NCBI GenBank assembly: GCA_963730685.1
Contig: CAVSSP010000001.1
Span: 1,178,001-1,242,000 of the forward strand
Direction: 5' to 3'
Length of the DNA stretch: 64,000 bases
From: Bog-756 sp963730685
Lineage (GTDB): Bacteria; Actinomycetota; Acidimicrobiia; Acidimicrobiales; RAAP-2
The notes under the pieces are model-generated. The model ran no database searches and was not told the origin of the DNA. It saw only the letters and a list, made by a program, of their open reading frames with translations. Of the stretch, positions 46,997 to 55,677 are shown piece after piece. Position numbers and translations under genes: made by a program. Each line of letters starts with the position of its first letter. The stretch's first letter is position 1.

Positions 46997-49277
46997 TCAG
47001 GTCGGTGTGGTCAGGTTGTAGACGGTGACCCCGTCGACCGTCTGGGCGGTGTAGTGGGAGCTCACCCACGACGAGATCTGGGAGGCGACCGAGGCGCCCT
47101 TGGACCCGAGGCCCCCGCCGAACCCACCGCCGCCGATGTAGTAGTGGATCCGGCCCTCGGACACGTACTTCTCGAACTGGGCCAGGGTCGGCGCCGGGTC
47201 GGTCCCGTTGAAGCCGCCGATGGCCATCACCGGGTCGCCCGTGGTGAGCTGGTAGCCCGACGCCGAGTTGGAGCCGGTGGTGGCCGCCACCCACGAGTAC
47301 CGGGATGCGTCGGCCGCCAGCAGGGCGGCGAGCTGCTTGCCCGGGGTGGATCCGTTGAGGAGCCCGCCGGCACCGCCACCTCCGCCGCCGGGCCCGCCGG
47401 CGCCTCCGAAGCCACCTCGCCTCCGGCCACCGGCGAAGCCCCCCGGCGCGCCGGGGCCCGCCACCGCCGCCGAACAGGCCGGCGCCGGGCGAGCCGGGTC
47501 GGAAGAAGCTGCCGGGCACATGGAATCCACGGGCGATCCTGGTGCCGTTGGGCAGGGTGAACCCGGGCGGGAGGGTGATGCCGTTGCGGGCCAGGCCGCC
47601 GGCACCGCCGGGACCGCCCGCCCCCCCGAACCCGGGGATCCCGCCCGCCCCTTGGACGGTCGGCCCGGCTGAGGGGATGGCGCCCTGGTGCGGGGTGTTG
47701 GCGGTGGTGAGGGAGTACGCCGCCGGGGCGGCGATGATCGAGGCCACCCCGAAGCCGGCGATGCCGGCGGCCAGGACGCCGCGGGCCCGGGGTGCCAGCG
47801 CGATGGCCAGTGCGGCCACGACGCCCACTCCGAGGATCACCCACCGCAACGCCGGGTTCCAGGTGGGGCTCCAGCCGAGGACGACGAACGCCCAGGCGAT
47901 GGTGGCCACGATGGCCGCCGCCAGTGCCAGGCGGGGGAAGACCTGTGCGCGGCGGGCCCACAGGGTGGACGCACCCATGCCGACCAGGGCGCCGACGGCC
48001 GGGGCCAGGACCACCGTGTAGTAGGGGTGGATGATCCCCTGGGCGAAGCTGAGGACGGCCCCGGTCAGCAGGAGCCACCCCCCGAAGATCAAGAAAGCGG
48101 CCCGGACGCGGTCGGTCCGGGGGGCGCGTCGGGTGATCCACAGCACGGCCAGCAGTCCGATGAGGGCGCCGGGGATGAGCCACGAGATCTGGCCGCCCAT
48201 CTCCTTCATGAACAGGCGGTTCCAACCCACCGGTCCCCACAGGCTCCCGCCGCCCCGGCCGGCGCCGAAGCCGCCGCCGACGCTGCCCGTCTCGTTCCCG
48301 CTCAGCCGCCCGAAGCCGTTGTAGCCGAAGATCAGGTTCAGCTCGGAGTTGTCGGTGGATCCGCCCACATAGGGCCGGTCGGCGGCCGGTGTCAGCTGGA
48401 CGGCGGCCACCCACCATCCTGCCGACACCACCAGTGCGATGCCGGTGTAGATCAGCTGCAGGATGCGGCGACCGAGCTTGGGGGGTCCGGCCAGCAGATA
48501 GACGAGGGCCAGCACGGGCAGGAGGATGAAGGCCTGCATCATCTTGGTGATGAACCCGAAGCCGACCAGCGCGCCGGCCAGCACCATCCACTTGGTGCGC
48601 CCGCTCTCGACGGCGCGGACCGTGGCGTACGCCGCCCCCGTCAGCACCAGCGTCAAGAGGGCGTCGGGGTTGTTGAACCGGAACATCAAGGTGGCCACGG
48701 GTGTGAGGGCCAGCACGGCGCCGGCCAACAGCGCCGCCCCGGGCCTGCACACGCGTCGAACGGTCGCATAGAGGACCCCCACGGTGGCCACGCCCTCGAG
48801 GGCCTGGGGGGCCAGGACGCTCCACGAGTTGACCCCGAATATCCGGGCCGAGATCTCCATCACCCACAGGGCCGCCGGCGGCTTGTCCACGGTGATGAAG
48901 TTGGAGGCGTCGGACGAGCCGAAGAAGAACGCCTTCCAGCTCTTGGTGCCGGCCTGGACGGCGGCGGCGTAGAAGCTGTTGCCCCACCCCGAGCGGTCCA
49001 GCCCCCACAGGTACAGAACGCCGGTCCCGATCAGCAGGGCGAACAACGAGGGACGGACCCAGACCGGATCCTCCGGCCTTCCCCGGACCAGCCGGCGCAG
49101 GCGACCACCGGGGGCAGCGGGCGGGGCCGGCGTTGCCGGCGGCACCGGCGGCACTTCGGAATCGTCGGGGAAGGCGGTGGTCGCCGGGGCCGGGTCCCCG
49201 GGGGTCCAATCGTCCGGAAAGGGCAGTGGCGGCGCCGCCGGCGGGGGTGCCGTGGTATCCGTGTCGAGCTCGGTCAC
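46997..49277 (-). CDS. PMT/ArnT-like membrane glycosyltransferase (frameshifted)
   Basis: After a Pro-rich N-terminus the protein shows about 12 membrane helices with the GT39/ArnT pattern: WGLDRSGWGNSFYAAAVQAG with the acidic loop, and FITVDKPPAALWVMEIS. A Gly-rich region follows and a soluble C-terminal domain containing YSWVAATTGSNSASGYQL and VMAIGGFNGTDPAPTL. A one-base break at a GGG run near 47455 separates the parts; removing one G gives 759 residues. It would transfer sugar from a polyprenyl-phosphate donor outside the membrane. GTG 49277 overlaps the stop of the GT2 gene, so the pair forms an operon: one makes the lipid-linked sugar, the other uses it. Confidence 0.85.
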
Positions 49278-50716
49278 GAGGGCATCCTTGCCGGGTCGGT
49301 GGTCGGGCGCCCGGCCGGGCCGACCTCGACGGCGGGACGACCACTCGACAGGTGGGTCCCGAACTCGGGCCGGAAGACGAGGGACCGGAGGATGGCGAAC
49401 CGGATGACGGCGGCGCCCATGTTGGCCGCCGTCACCGCACAGAGCTCGGGGACCAGCGAGGTGAGCCCGACGGCCCTGGTGGCGGCCAGCGCCGTGGTGG
49501 AGACGGAGAGGCTCACGCCGAGGAGGGCCCCGGCGGTGAGCAGGCGGTGCCGCCGGTCGAGGCCGAGGTGGGCCGTGTCGGCCATCCCCCGGTGGGCGGC
49601 GGTGTTCCCGAGGCTGCACATGCCGATGGCCAGCGCGTTGGCCAGGTAGCTGCCCATGGCGGGTTCGAGGGCTGCGAACAGGCCGGCGTAGGCCACGGTG
49701 CTCACCGCGCCCACCCCGGCGAACCGGAGGAGCTCGTCGGTGAAGACCTGGCGGTGGGGGACTCCGCCCGAGGCGGCAACCGGGGAGATCGTGGCCTCGG
49801 ACACGATGGGTGTCGTCGACCCCGGCGCCTGGCCGACGGGACCACCGGCGCCGACGGGACCACCGGCGCCGACGGGACCACCGGCGCCGACGGGACCACC
49901 GGCGCCAATGGTCCCGGCCTCCCCTTGTGGGAGGGGTCGGGCGGGACGGAGCACGGCACGCCGGCGAGACGACGGGCCCATCATCCTCACCACGCCCCGC
50001 AGGTCCTCCACCACGGTCCGGGGGACGTCGACCCGGGAGTCGGTGTCGTCGACCCAGTCCACGGGCACCTCGTGGATGCGCAGCCCGATGCGCTGGGCCG
50101 TCACGAGGAGCTCGGTGTCGAAGAACCACTCGTTGTCCTCGACGAGTGGGAGCAACTCGATGGCGGCCGTGCGACGCATGGCCTTGAACCCGCACTGGGC
50201 GTCGCTGCTGACACTGCGCAGGGCGGTGCGCAGCAACAGGTTGTACCCACGTGAGATGAACTCGCGCTGGGTGCCCCGGACCACATGGGCGCCGGTGGCC
50301 AGACGCGACCCGATGGCGAGGTCGCTGTGGCCGGACAGCAGGGGAGCGACCAGGGGCGAGAGGGCATCGAGGTCTGTGGCCAGGTCCACGTCCATGTAGG
50401 CGACCACCGCCGCAGTGCTCTGGGACCACGCCGTGCGCAGGGCCCGGCCCCGCCCTTTCTGGGTGAGCCGGATGGCGTCCACGCCGGGGAGCGTGCCGGC
50501 CAGCCCGGTGGCGATCTGCCACGTGTCGTCCGTGCTGGCGTTGTCGGCGATGGTCACGGTGGCGTCGAAGGGGAACGCGGTGTCGAGGTAGGTGCGGAGC
50601 CGGGTCACACTCTCGGCCAGCTGGTCGGCCTCGTTGTAGACGGGGATGACGATGTCGACGTCGGCGGTGGCCGGGGCGCCGTCGTCCTGCGCCCGGGCAA
50701 GCTGGAGCACGCTCAT
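49274..50716 (-). CDS. GT2 dolichyl-phosphate-mannose-synthase-like glycosyltransferase fused to a GtrA-like domain
   Basis: A 480-residue fusion. Residues about 15-240 are a GT2 domain (VDIVIPVYNEADQLAESV, then VAYMDVDLATDLDAL with the metal-binding DxD, and SDAQCGFKAMRR). A Gly/Pro/Val repeat linker follows, coded by an 18-bp tandem repeat. The final ~150 residues hold four membrane helices of GtrA type (LLRFAGVGAVSTVAYAGLFA). It should make polyprenyl-phosphate sugar and help flip it. It is coupled by a four-base overlap to the PMT-type enzyme, the expected consumer. Confidence 0.9.
   Translation of the reverse strand: MSVLQLARAQDDGAPATADVDIVIPVYNEADQLAESVTRLRTYLDTAFPFDATVTIADNASTDDTWQIATGLAGTLPGVDAIRLTQKGRGRALRTAWSQSTAAVVAYMDVDLATDLDALSPLVAPLLSGHSDLAIGSRLATGAHVVRGTQREFISRGYNLLLRTALRSVSSDAQCGFKAMRRTAAIELLPLVEDNEWFFDTELLVTAQRIGLRIHEVPVDWVDDTDSRVDVPRTVVEDLRGVVRMMGPSSRRRAVLRPARPLPQGEAGTIGAGGPVGAGGPVGAGGPVGAGGPVGQAPGSTTPIVSEATISPVAASGGVPHRQVFTDELLRFAGVGAVSTVAYAGLFAALEPAMGSYLANALAIGMCSLGNTAAHRGMADTAHLGLDRRHRLLTAGALLGVSLSVSTTALAATRAVGLTSLVPELCAVTAANMGAAVIRFAILRSLVFRPEFGTHLSSGRPAVEVGPAGRPTTDPARMPS
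49833..49904. repeat. 18-bp in-frame tandem repeat, four copies
   Basis: CCGACGGGACCACCGGCG repeats exactly at 49833, 49851, 49869 and 49887, inside the GT2-GtrA gene, coding Gly-Ala-Gly-Gly-Pro-Val units in the interdomain linker. Copy number could vary between strains without breaking the frame. Confidence 0.92.
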
Positions 50717-50873
50717 GGGGACCACTGTGGACCGGGGAGTTCGTGCTTCGATTGGAGCCACCTGTGTGATTCTTGAGAGCGTATGCCCACCCGGAGCCGA
50801 GTGGCGGTCAGCGGCCGTGTGGCGGTCAGCGGCCGTGTGGCGGTCAGCAGCCCTGCGCCCTCCCGCGGGCCGG

Positions 50874-52475
50874 TCATCCGGCGGCGGGCTCGGTCGCCGG
50901 CTCGAGGGTCGGGGCCGGGTCGGGTTCCGGCTCGGAGCTCGGCGGCGCAGGGGGGAGGTGCACGTTGAACGTGGTCCCCGCGCCGACGACTCCCTGCGCC
51001 GACACCGTGCCACCGTGGTTGGCCACGATGGCGCTCACGATCGACAGGCCGAGGCCGGCGCCTCCATGGGCACGGGACCGAGACGGATCGGAGCGGTAGA
51101 AGCGCTCGAAGATGTGGGCGGCCTCCTCGGGCTCCATCCCCGGGCCGTTGTCCGCCACCGTCACCACGGCACCGTCGCCCTCGGGCTCCACCGTCACCTG
51201 TGCCTCGGTGCCGGGCGGCGTGTGGGCCCGTACGTTCCCGAGCAGGTTGTCGACGACCTGGCGAAGGCTGGTCGCATCTCCCATCACCTCGATCGGCGTC
51301 GAGGCGCGGAAGGTAACCGGCCAGTCGGGCCCGACGGTGGCTGCGGTGTGGACGGCTTCGGCGCAGAGCGCCACGAGGTCGACCGAGCGCACTTCCATGG
51401 GCCGCCCCTCGTCCAGGCGTGCCAGCAGCAGCAGGTCGGCGACCAGGTGCTCCATCCGGGTCGTCTCGGTCCGGATCCCACCCATCAGCCGTTCGAGGTC
51501 CTCTTTCTGCTCGGAGGCACCCCGTCCGAACAGCTCGGCGTAGGCCGAGATGGCGGCGATCGGCGTGCGCAGTTCGTGCGAGGCGTCGGCGACGAAGCGA
51601 CGCAGCCTGGCCTCGGAGGCCCGCAGGCGTCGCTCGGAGGCCAGCCGGGCGCTGAACGCGGCCTCGATCCGGGTCAGCATGACGTTGAGCGTGCGGGCGA
51701 GGCGCCCCACCTCGGTCTTCTGGTTCTCGCCCGGGACCCGTTCGGTGAGGTTGCCGGCGGCGATGGACTCGGCGGTGCTCTCCATGTCCCGCAGCGGGCG
51801 CAGACCGACGCGGACGAGCCAGAATCCGCCGATGAGGGCGATGATGACGGCGGCCCCGCTGACCGCCAGTTCGACGAAGAGGAGATGGTGGAGGGTGCTC
51901 TCGATGTCGCCGAGGGGCTGGGCCACGATGAGTCGGTCCCCGTTGTCGAGGATGGTGGCCTGCACCCGGAAGATGGGACCGCCCGCCTGGTGGGAGGGGG
52001 CGTTGAAGTACGCCACCTGCGAGCCGTCGTCGGTGGTGAGCCCCGAGAGCGTGGCCGGTATCTGCGGCGTGTAGGCGGTGCCCTCGACGTAGGCCGAGCA
52101 GCTCTGCCCCTTCACGACGGCCCCGGAGCTGGTGAGCACCTGGACGGCCTGGGTCTGGATGGCATTGGACCGCTGGCCTGCACCCGGTCCGTCACCGTCC
52201 CCGTCGATTCCATCGCCGCCACCGCCAGCACCACCGCCGACGCCGGGAGCGGCGCCGGCAACCGGTGCGAACGGCCCGGGACCGGCGCAGTAGCCCGGGG
52301 GGAGCGTGCCGCCCTTGTTCAGCGCATGGGTGAGGGTCGAGTTCTGGTCGAGCTGCTGGTCGACCCGCTGGTAGAGGAACGACTCGAGCGACTTGTACGA
52401 GACCACGTTGGCCACGGCCAGGGCCACCAGCGCGACCACCCCGATGGCGATCAGCAGCCGGCTACGGAGCGACAT
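50874..52475 (-). CDS. phoR: Sensor histidine kinase, PhoR-like
   Basis: A 533-residue kinase. It has a membrane helix at residues 5-30, an extracytoplasmic domain of ~190 residues with a Gly/Asp-rich loop, a second helix (LAVSGAAVIIALIGGFWLV), a HAMP domain, the dimerisation motif FVADASHELRTPIAAISAYAEL with His near residue 300, and an ATPase domain (LLGNVRAHTPPG, VADNGPGMEPEE, GGAGLGLSIV). It lies 35 bases after the PhoP-like regulator gene and is certainly its partner. In mycobacteria this pair responds to acid and controls envelope lipids; the signal here is unknown. The tail is Glu/Pro-rich. Confidence 0.92.
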   Translation of the reverse strand: MSLRSRLLIAIGVVALVALAVANVVSYKSLESFLYQRVDQQLDQNSTLTHALNKGGTLPPGYCAGPGPFAPVAGAAPGVGGGAGGGGDGIDGDGDGPGAGQRSNAIQTQAVQVLTSSGAVVKGQSCSAYVEGTAYTPQIPATLSGLTTDDGSQVAYFNAPSHQAGGPIFRVQATILDNGDRLIVAQPLGDIESTLHHLLFVELAVSGAAVIIALIGGFWLVRVGLRPLRDMESTAESIAAGNLTERVPGENQKTEVGRLARTLNVMLTRIEAAFSARLASERRLRASEARLRRFVADASHELRTPIAAISAYAELFGRGASEQKEDLERLMGGIRTETTRMEHLVADLLLLARLDEGRPMEVRSVDLVALCAEAVHTAATVGPDWPVTFRASTPIEVMGDATSLRQVVDNLLGNVRAHTPPGTEAQVTVEPEGDGAVVTVADNGPGMEPEEAAHIFERFYRSDPSRSRAHGGAGLGLSIVSAIVANHGGTVSAQGVVGAGTTFNVHLPPAPPSSEPEPDPAPTLEPATEPAAG

Positions 52476-52510
52476 CGGTGCCGCCCGTCCGCTCGCCCGT
52501 GCCCATGGCG

Positions 52511-53212
52511 CTACTCGCCGGTGGGCTCGCGGAGCGCATAGCCCACCAATCGGACGGTGTGGATCACCGGTGGGCCGACCGCCTCGAGCTTCTTGCGGAG
52601 GTAGCTGACGTAGGTCTCGACGACGTTGCCGTCGCCACCGAAGTCGTAGTGCCATACGTGGTCGAGGATCTGCGCCTTCGACAGTACGTGTCGGGGATTG
52701 AGGAGGAAGAAGCGCAGGAGGTTGAACTCGGTTGCGGTCAACGAGACGGGTTGCCCGGCCCTGGTCACCTCGTGGGCGCTCTCGTCCATCTCGATGTCGG
52801 CGAACCGGAGGATGCCCTCGTCCTCGGGCTCGCTGCCGATGCGCCGGAGGATGGCGTGGACCCGGGCCACGATTTCGGCCAGGGCGAAGGGTTTGGTCAC
52901 GTAGTCGTCGCCACCGACGGTGAGTCCGGCCACCTTGTCCTCGATGGCGTCGCGGGCGGTCAGGAACAAGATGGGCACCCGGATGCCGTCGGCCCGGAGC
53001 CTGCGGGTCACCTCCAGCCCGTCGAGATCGGGGAGCATCACATCGAGCACGATCAGGTCGGGGGGGCTCTCCTGGGCGGCGGCCAGGGCCAGCCGGCCGT
53101 TGACGGCCTCGTCGACACCGAACCCCTCGTAGCGGAGTGAGGTGGCCACGGCGTCGACGATCGACGGTTCGTCATCGACGACCAGGATGCGCTGACTGCG
53201 GCTCGGCTCCAC
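52511..53212 (-). CDS. phoP: OmpR/PhoB-family response regulator, PhoP-like
   Basis: A 233-residue regulator closely resembling mycobacterial PhoP along its length: receiver domain with VVDDE, phospho-acceptor Asp57 in IVLDVMLPD, TARDAIEDKVAGLTVGGDDY, KPF Lys, then a winged helix with LTATEFNLLRFFLLN and WHYDFGGDGNVVETYVSYLRKKL. GTG 53212 has AAGGAG seven bases upstream. The upstream region carries 7-4-7 repeats near the PhoP consensus and an 11-bp-spaced TAAGA triplet, so autoregulation is likely, together with control of the divergent redox operon. Confidence 0.93.
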   Translation of the reverse strand: MEPSRSQRILVVDDEPSIVDAVATSLRYEGFGVDEAVNGRLALAAAQESPPDLIVLDVMLPDLDGLEVTRRLRADGIRVPILFLTARDAIEDKVAGLTVGGDDYVTKPFALAEIVARVHAILRRIGSEPEDEGILRFADIEMDESAHEVTRAGQPVSLTATEFNLLRFFLLNPRHVLSKAQILDHVWHYDFGGDGNVVETYVSYLRKKLEAVGPPVIHTVRLVGYALREPTGE

Positions 53213-53224
53213 GTGGGTGCTCCT

Positions 53225-53251
53225 TCTTAGCGTGCTCTTACGCCGTTCTTA
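53225..53251 (-). promoter_or_regulatory. Three TAAGA direct repeats at 11-bp spacing in the phoP leader
   Basis: TCTTA on the plus strand (TAAGA toward phoP) occurs at 53225, 53236 and 53247, exactly 11 bp apart, 13-39 bases before the GTG. OmpR-family regulators bind such helically phased direct repeats. The most downstream copy touches the ribosome-binding site. Confidence 0.5.
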
Positions 53252-53339
53252 GCTCGTGCCGCTCTACTGGATGAGCAGGTGTAACGGAACGGTGCAGAGG
53301 ACTCGGTCCGTCCAGCATCCCACTACGGGTTGGGCCCGA

Positions 53340-53368
53340 GGTGTGATCTGGCTGTGAACCAGCTGTGA
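53340..53368. promoter_or_regulatory. PhoP-type box, orientation toward phoP
   Basis: GCTGTGA-ACCA-GCTGTGA (53351-53368) reads on the minus strand as two perfect TCACAGC half-sites with a four-base spacer, the consensus of mycobacterial PhoP. A third half-site, GGTGTGA (53340-53346), keeps the 11-bp period. It lies about 130-155 bases upstream of phoP. Confidence 0.75.
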
Positions 53369-53394
53369 GGGAGGGTCGGGGTGGTCGACCACAT

Positions 53395-53412
53395 TCACAG
53401 GTGATCCACAGG
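53395..53412 (+). promoter_or_regulatory. PhoP-type box, orientation toward the redox operon
   Basis: TCACAGG-TGAT-CCACAGG is a second 7-4-7 repeat (6/7 and 5/7 matches to TCACAGC) on the opposite strand, 117 bases before the first gene of the divergent operon. A palindrome CCAGT-GA-ACTGG (53440-53451) lies further down. The remainder of 53213-53528 shows nothing more. Confidence 0.6.
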
Positions 53413-53528
53413 CGGCACGAAGGTGGCTCTGGGTCGCAACCAGTGAACTGGATTCATCGGAGCGGGGCCACCTCCACGCTCGACCGAACGAAGCGGACCC
53501 GGTCCGACCGAGCAGCGAAAGGCACACC

Positions 53529-53897
53529 ATGGTGCAGAAGAACAACCAGGTGCACGAGAGCAACCACCGACGCAGCCAGCGGTCCGCAGCACTGGCCCGG
53601 GACCGGGCCATGGCCCGGGTCCGACGGGCCACGGTGGCGATCGGGATCGGCGCCTCGGCCGGGGCCATCGGCCTCGGCGTGCTGGTCGCCTCGGACACCA
53701 TCGCCCACTCGGCGCCGGTGTCGAACGGCTCGACGACCACCACGGCCGGCTCGACCGCCACCACCACGCCGACCACCGTGTCGGGTGCGTCGTCGGCCAC
53801 GACGGCCACGTCGGGCTCCTCCGCCACCACGCCGACGACCAGCGCGCCGTCGACCACCACCACCACGACGCCGGTCACGGTGTCGGGACAGTCATGA
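53529..53897 (+). CDS. Small Thr/Ser-rich membrane-anchored protein
   Basis: A 122-residue protein with an Arg-rich start, one membrane segment (ATVAIGIGASAGAIGLGVL) and a low-complexity Ser/Thr/Ala/Pro tail that should lie outside the membrane. It overlaps apbE by ATGA. In comparable actinobacterial redox operons this first gene encodes an FMN-binding-domain protein with a similar anchor and Thr-rich linker. Here the domain is absent and the protein ends at the linker. A VSGASSATT stretch loosely recalls the SGAT flavinylation motif but lacks its aspartate context. Confidence 0.75.
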   Translation: MVQKNNQVHESNHRRSQRSAALARDRAMARVRRATVAIGIGASAGAIGLGVLVASDTIAHSAPVSNGSTTTTAGSTATTTPTTVSGASSATTATSGSSATTPTTSAPSTTTTTTPVTVSGQS

Positions 53898-54952
53898 CCG
53901 ACACCCTGCGCCATCGTGATCCGGCCACCGGCGGCCCGGACGCTCCCATCGCCACACGTTCGATGTCGGCCATCGGCACCACCGCCATGGTGGCGGTCAC
54001 CCGGGCCGACCGGGCCGACCGGGCCCTCGCCCTCCTGGCCGGGGAGCTCGACGCCATCGACTCCGCCTGCAGCCGGTTCCGTCCCGACTCGGAGCTCAGC
54101 CGACTGGAGCAGGACGGGGGCGGCCGGCCGGTGGCGGTGAGTCCCCTGCTGTTCGAGGCGCTCGAGGTGGCGTGCACCGTGGCCGCCCGCACCGCCGGCA
54201 TCGTCGATCCCACCATCGGCTCGGCACTGGTGGCCCTCGGCTACGACCGTGACTTCGACGAGCTCGTCCCCGGCGCCGCCGACTCCGATCTGGTGCCCCG
54301 GCCGGCCCCGGGGTGGTGGCGGATCGAGCTCGACCCGGTGCTCCAGACCGTCGCCGTCCCGTTCGGGGTCCATCTCGACCTCGGCTCCTCGGCCAAGGCC
54401 TTCGCCGCCGATCGGGCCGCCCGCCGGGTGGCCTCGGCGCTCGGGTGCGGGGTGCTGGTGAACCTCGGTGGGGACATCGCCGTGGCCGGGCCCGCGCCGG
54501 TGGGTGGCTGGGCCATCGGCATCGCCGCCGAGTGCGACTCGTCACCGGACGCCGTCGACCAGGTCGTCGCCATCTCCTCGGGCGGACTGGCCAGCTCCGG
54601 GACCACGGCGCGGACCTGGCTCCGCAACGGCAAGAGGGTCCACCACATCATCGATCCCTGGACGGGCGAGGCGGCACCGGCGGTGTGGTCCCTGGTGTCG
54701 ACCACGGCTCCCAACTGCGTGGAGGCCAATGCGTGGAGCACGGCCTCGGTGGTGTGGGGCGAGGACGCAGTGGGAAACCTGGCCGCCCTCGGGGTGTGCG
54801 CCCGCCTGGTGCGGGTCGACGGCGAGGTGATCCGCGTCGGTGGATGGCCGGCCGACGCCGTGGCCGCCCTTCCGGTGGGCGCCCTCCCCGTTGACGACCG
54901 AACCGACCCCCCGGAGCTCGGGGTCACCCACCGCGAAGGGACGGTGCAGTGA
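53894..54952 (+). CDS. apbE: FAD:protein FMN transferase
   Basis: A 352-residue ApbE protein, which uses FAD to attach FMN to a Ser/Thr of redox proteins. Features are SRFRPDSELSRLE, HLDLGSSAKAFAADRAA, GVLVNLGGDIAVAG, ASSGTTARTW and HHIIDPWTGEAAP, covering the FAD and Mg2+ sites. It lacks an obvious signal peptide, so its site of action is uncertain. It overlaps the genes on both sides and is the second gene of a five-gene redox operon, but no FMN-binding-domain substrate is encoded here. Confidence 0.93.
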   Translation: MTDTLRHRDPATGGPDAPIATRSMSAIGTTAMVAVTRADRADRALALLAGELDAIDSACSRFRPDSELSRLEQDGGGRPVAVSPLLFEALEVACTVAARTAGIVDPTIGSALVALGYDRDFDELVPGAADSDLVPRPAPGWWRIELDPVLQTVAVPFGVHLDLGSSAKAFAADRAARRVASALGCGVLVNLGGDIAVAGPAPVGGWAIGIAAECDSSPDAVDQVVAISSGGLASSGTTARTWLRNGKRVHHIIDPWTGEAAPAVWSLVSTTAPNCVEANAWSTASVVWGEDAVGNLAALGVCARLVRVDGEVIRVGGWPADAVAALPVGALPVDDRTDPPELGVTHREGTVQ

Positions 54953-55677
54953 TGCTGGCCAGCTCTTCGACGGCGTTCTGGTACACCACGCGCGCCACGG
55001 GCATCGTGGCCCTGGTCCTCCTGACCGGCACCATGGTCCTCGGCATTCTCACGGCGGGCCGGGTCAAGAGCCGATCGTGGCCGGCGTTCGCCCAGGCCGA
55101 CCTCCACAAGCGGGTGTCCATCCTGGCCATGGTGTTCCTCGCCATCCATGTGCTCACCGCCGTCCTCGACACCTACGTCCACCTCGGGTTGGCATCGGTC
55201 CTGGTGCCGTTCGCCTCCCCCTATCGACCGCTGTGGACCGGGCTCGGGACCGTGGGCGTGGACCTGATGATCGCCGTCGCCGTGTCGAGCGCCCTGCGCC
55301 AGCGGATCAGTGCCCGCATGTGGCGCAGCATCCACTGGCTGGCCTACGGCAGCTGGCCGGTGGCCATGGCCCACTCGCTGGGCGAGGGCACCGATACCGC
55401 CAAGCTGTGGATGGACGCGCTGGCCGCTGTCTGTGCACTGGCGGTGGCGGGTGCCCTGGCCTGGCGGATCACCGATGCCAGGCGGGCCAAGGAGCACGCC
55501 CTCCGGGTGGGGGCCACCACCCGGGCCGCCGTCACCACCCCGTCACCGTCCCCCCGATCGTCCCTGCCGTCGCGGTCCGGCGTGCCGGCATCCGCACCTC
55601 CGGCGCCCACCGGCACCGCCGCCCGCCCCGGGCGAGCCGGCAGCGCCACCCACCTGCTCGAAAGAGATCGACCATGA
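54952..55677 (+). CDS. Ferric-reductase-like transmembrane protein
   Basis: A 241-residue membrane protein with about six helices. Conserved histidines (QADLHKRVSIL, AIHVLTAVLDTYVHLG, RSIHWLAYGSWPVAMAHSLGEGTD) are placed as haem ligands in ferric-reductase/cytochrome-b-type domains. A Pro/Ser-rich cytoplasmic tail follows. It would carry electrons across the membrane. The start is ATG 54952 overlapping the apbE stop, or GTG 54949. Its stop overlaps the next ATG as ATGA. Confidence 0.85.
   Translation: MLASSSTAFWYTTRATGIVALVLLTGTMVLGILTAGRVKSRSWPAFAQADLHKRVSILAMVFLAIHVLTAVLDTYVHLGLASVLVPFASPYRPLWTGLGTVGVDLMIAVAVSSALRQRISARMWRSIHWLAYGSWPVAMAHSLGEGTDTAKLWMDALAAVCALAVAGALAWRITDARRAKEHALRVGATTRAAVTTPSPSPRSSLPSRSGVPASAPPAPTGTAARPGRAGSATHLLERDRP

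Noticed and set aside
46788..50522. Apparent 1244-residue minus-strand protein
   Set aside because: Only the middle is the PMT glycosyltransferase; both ends are shadow frames created by the break near 47455 and by antisense reading of the GT2 gene.
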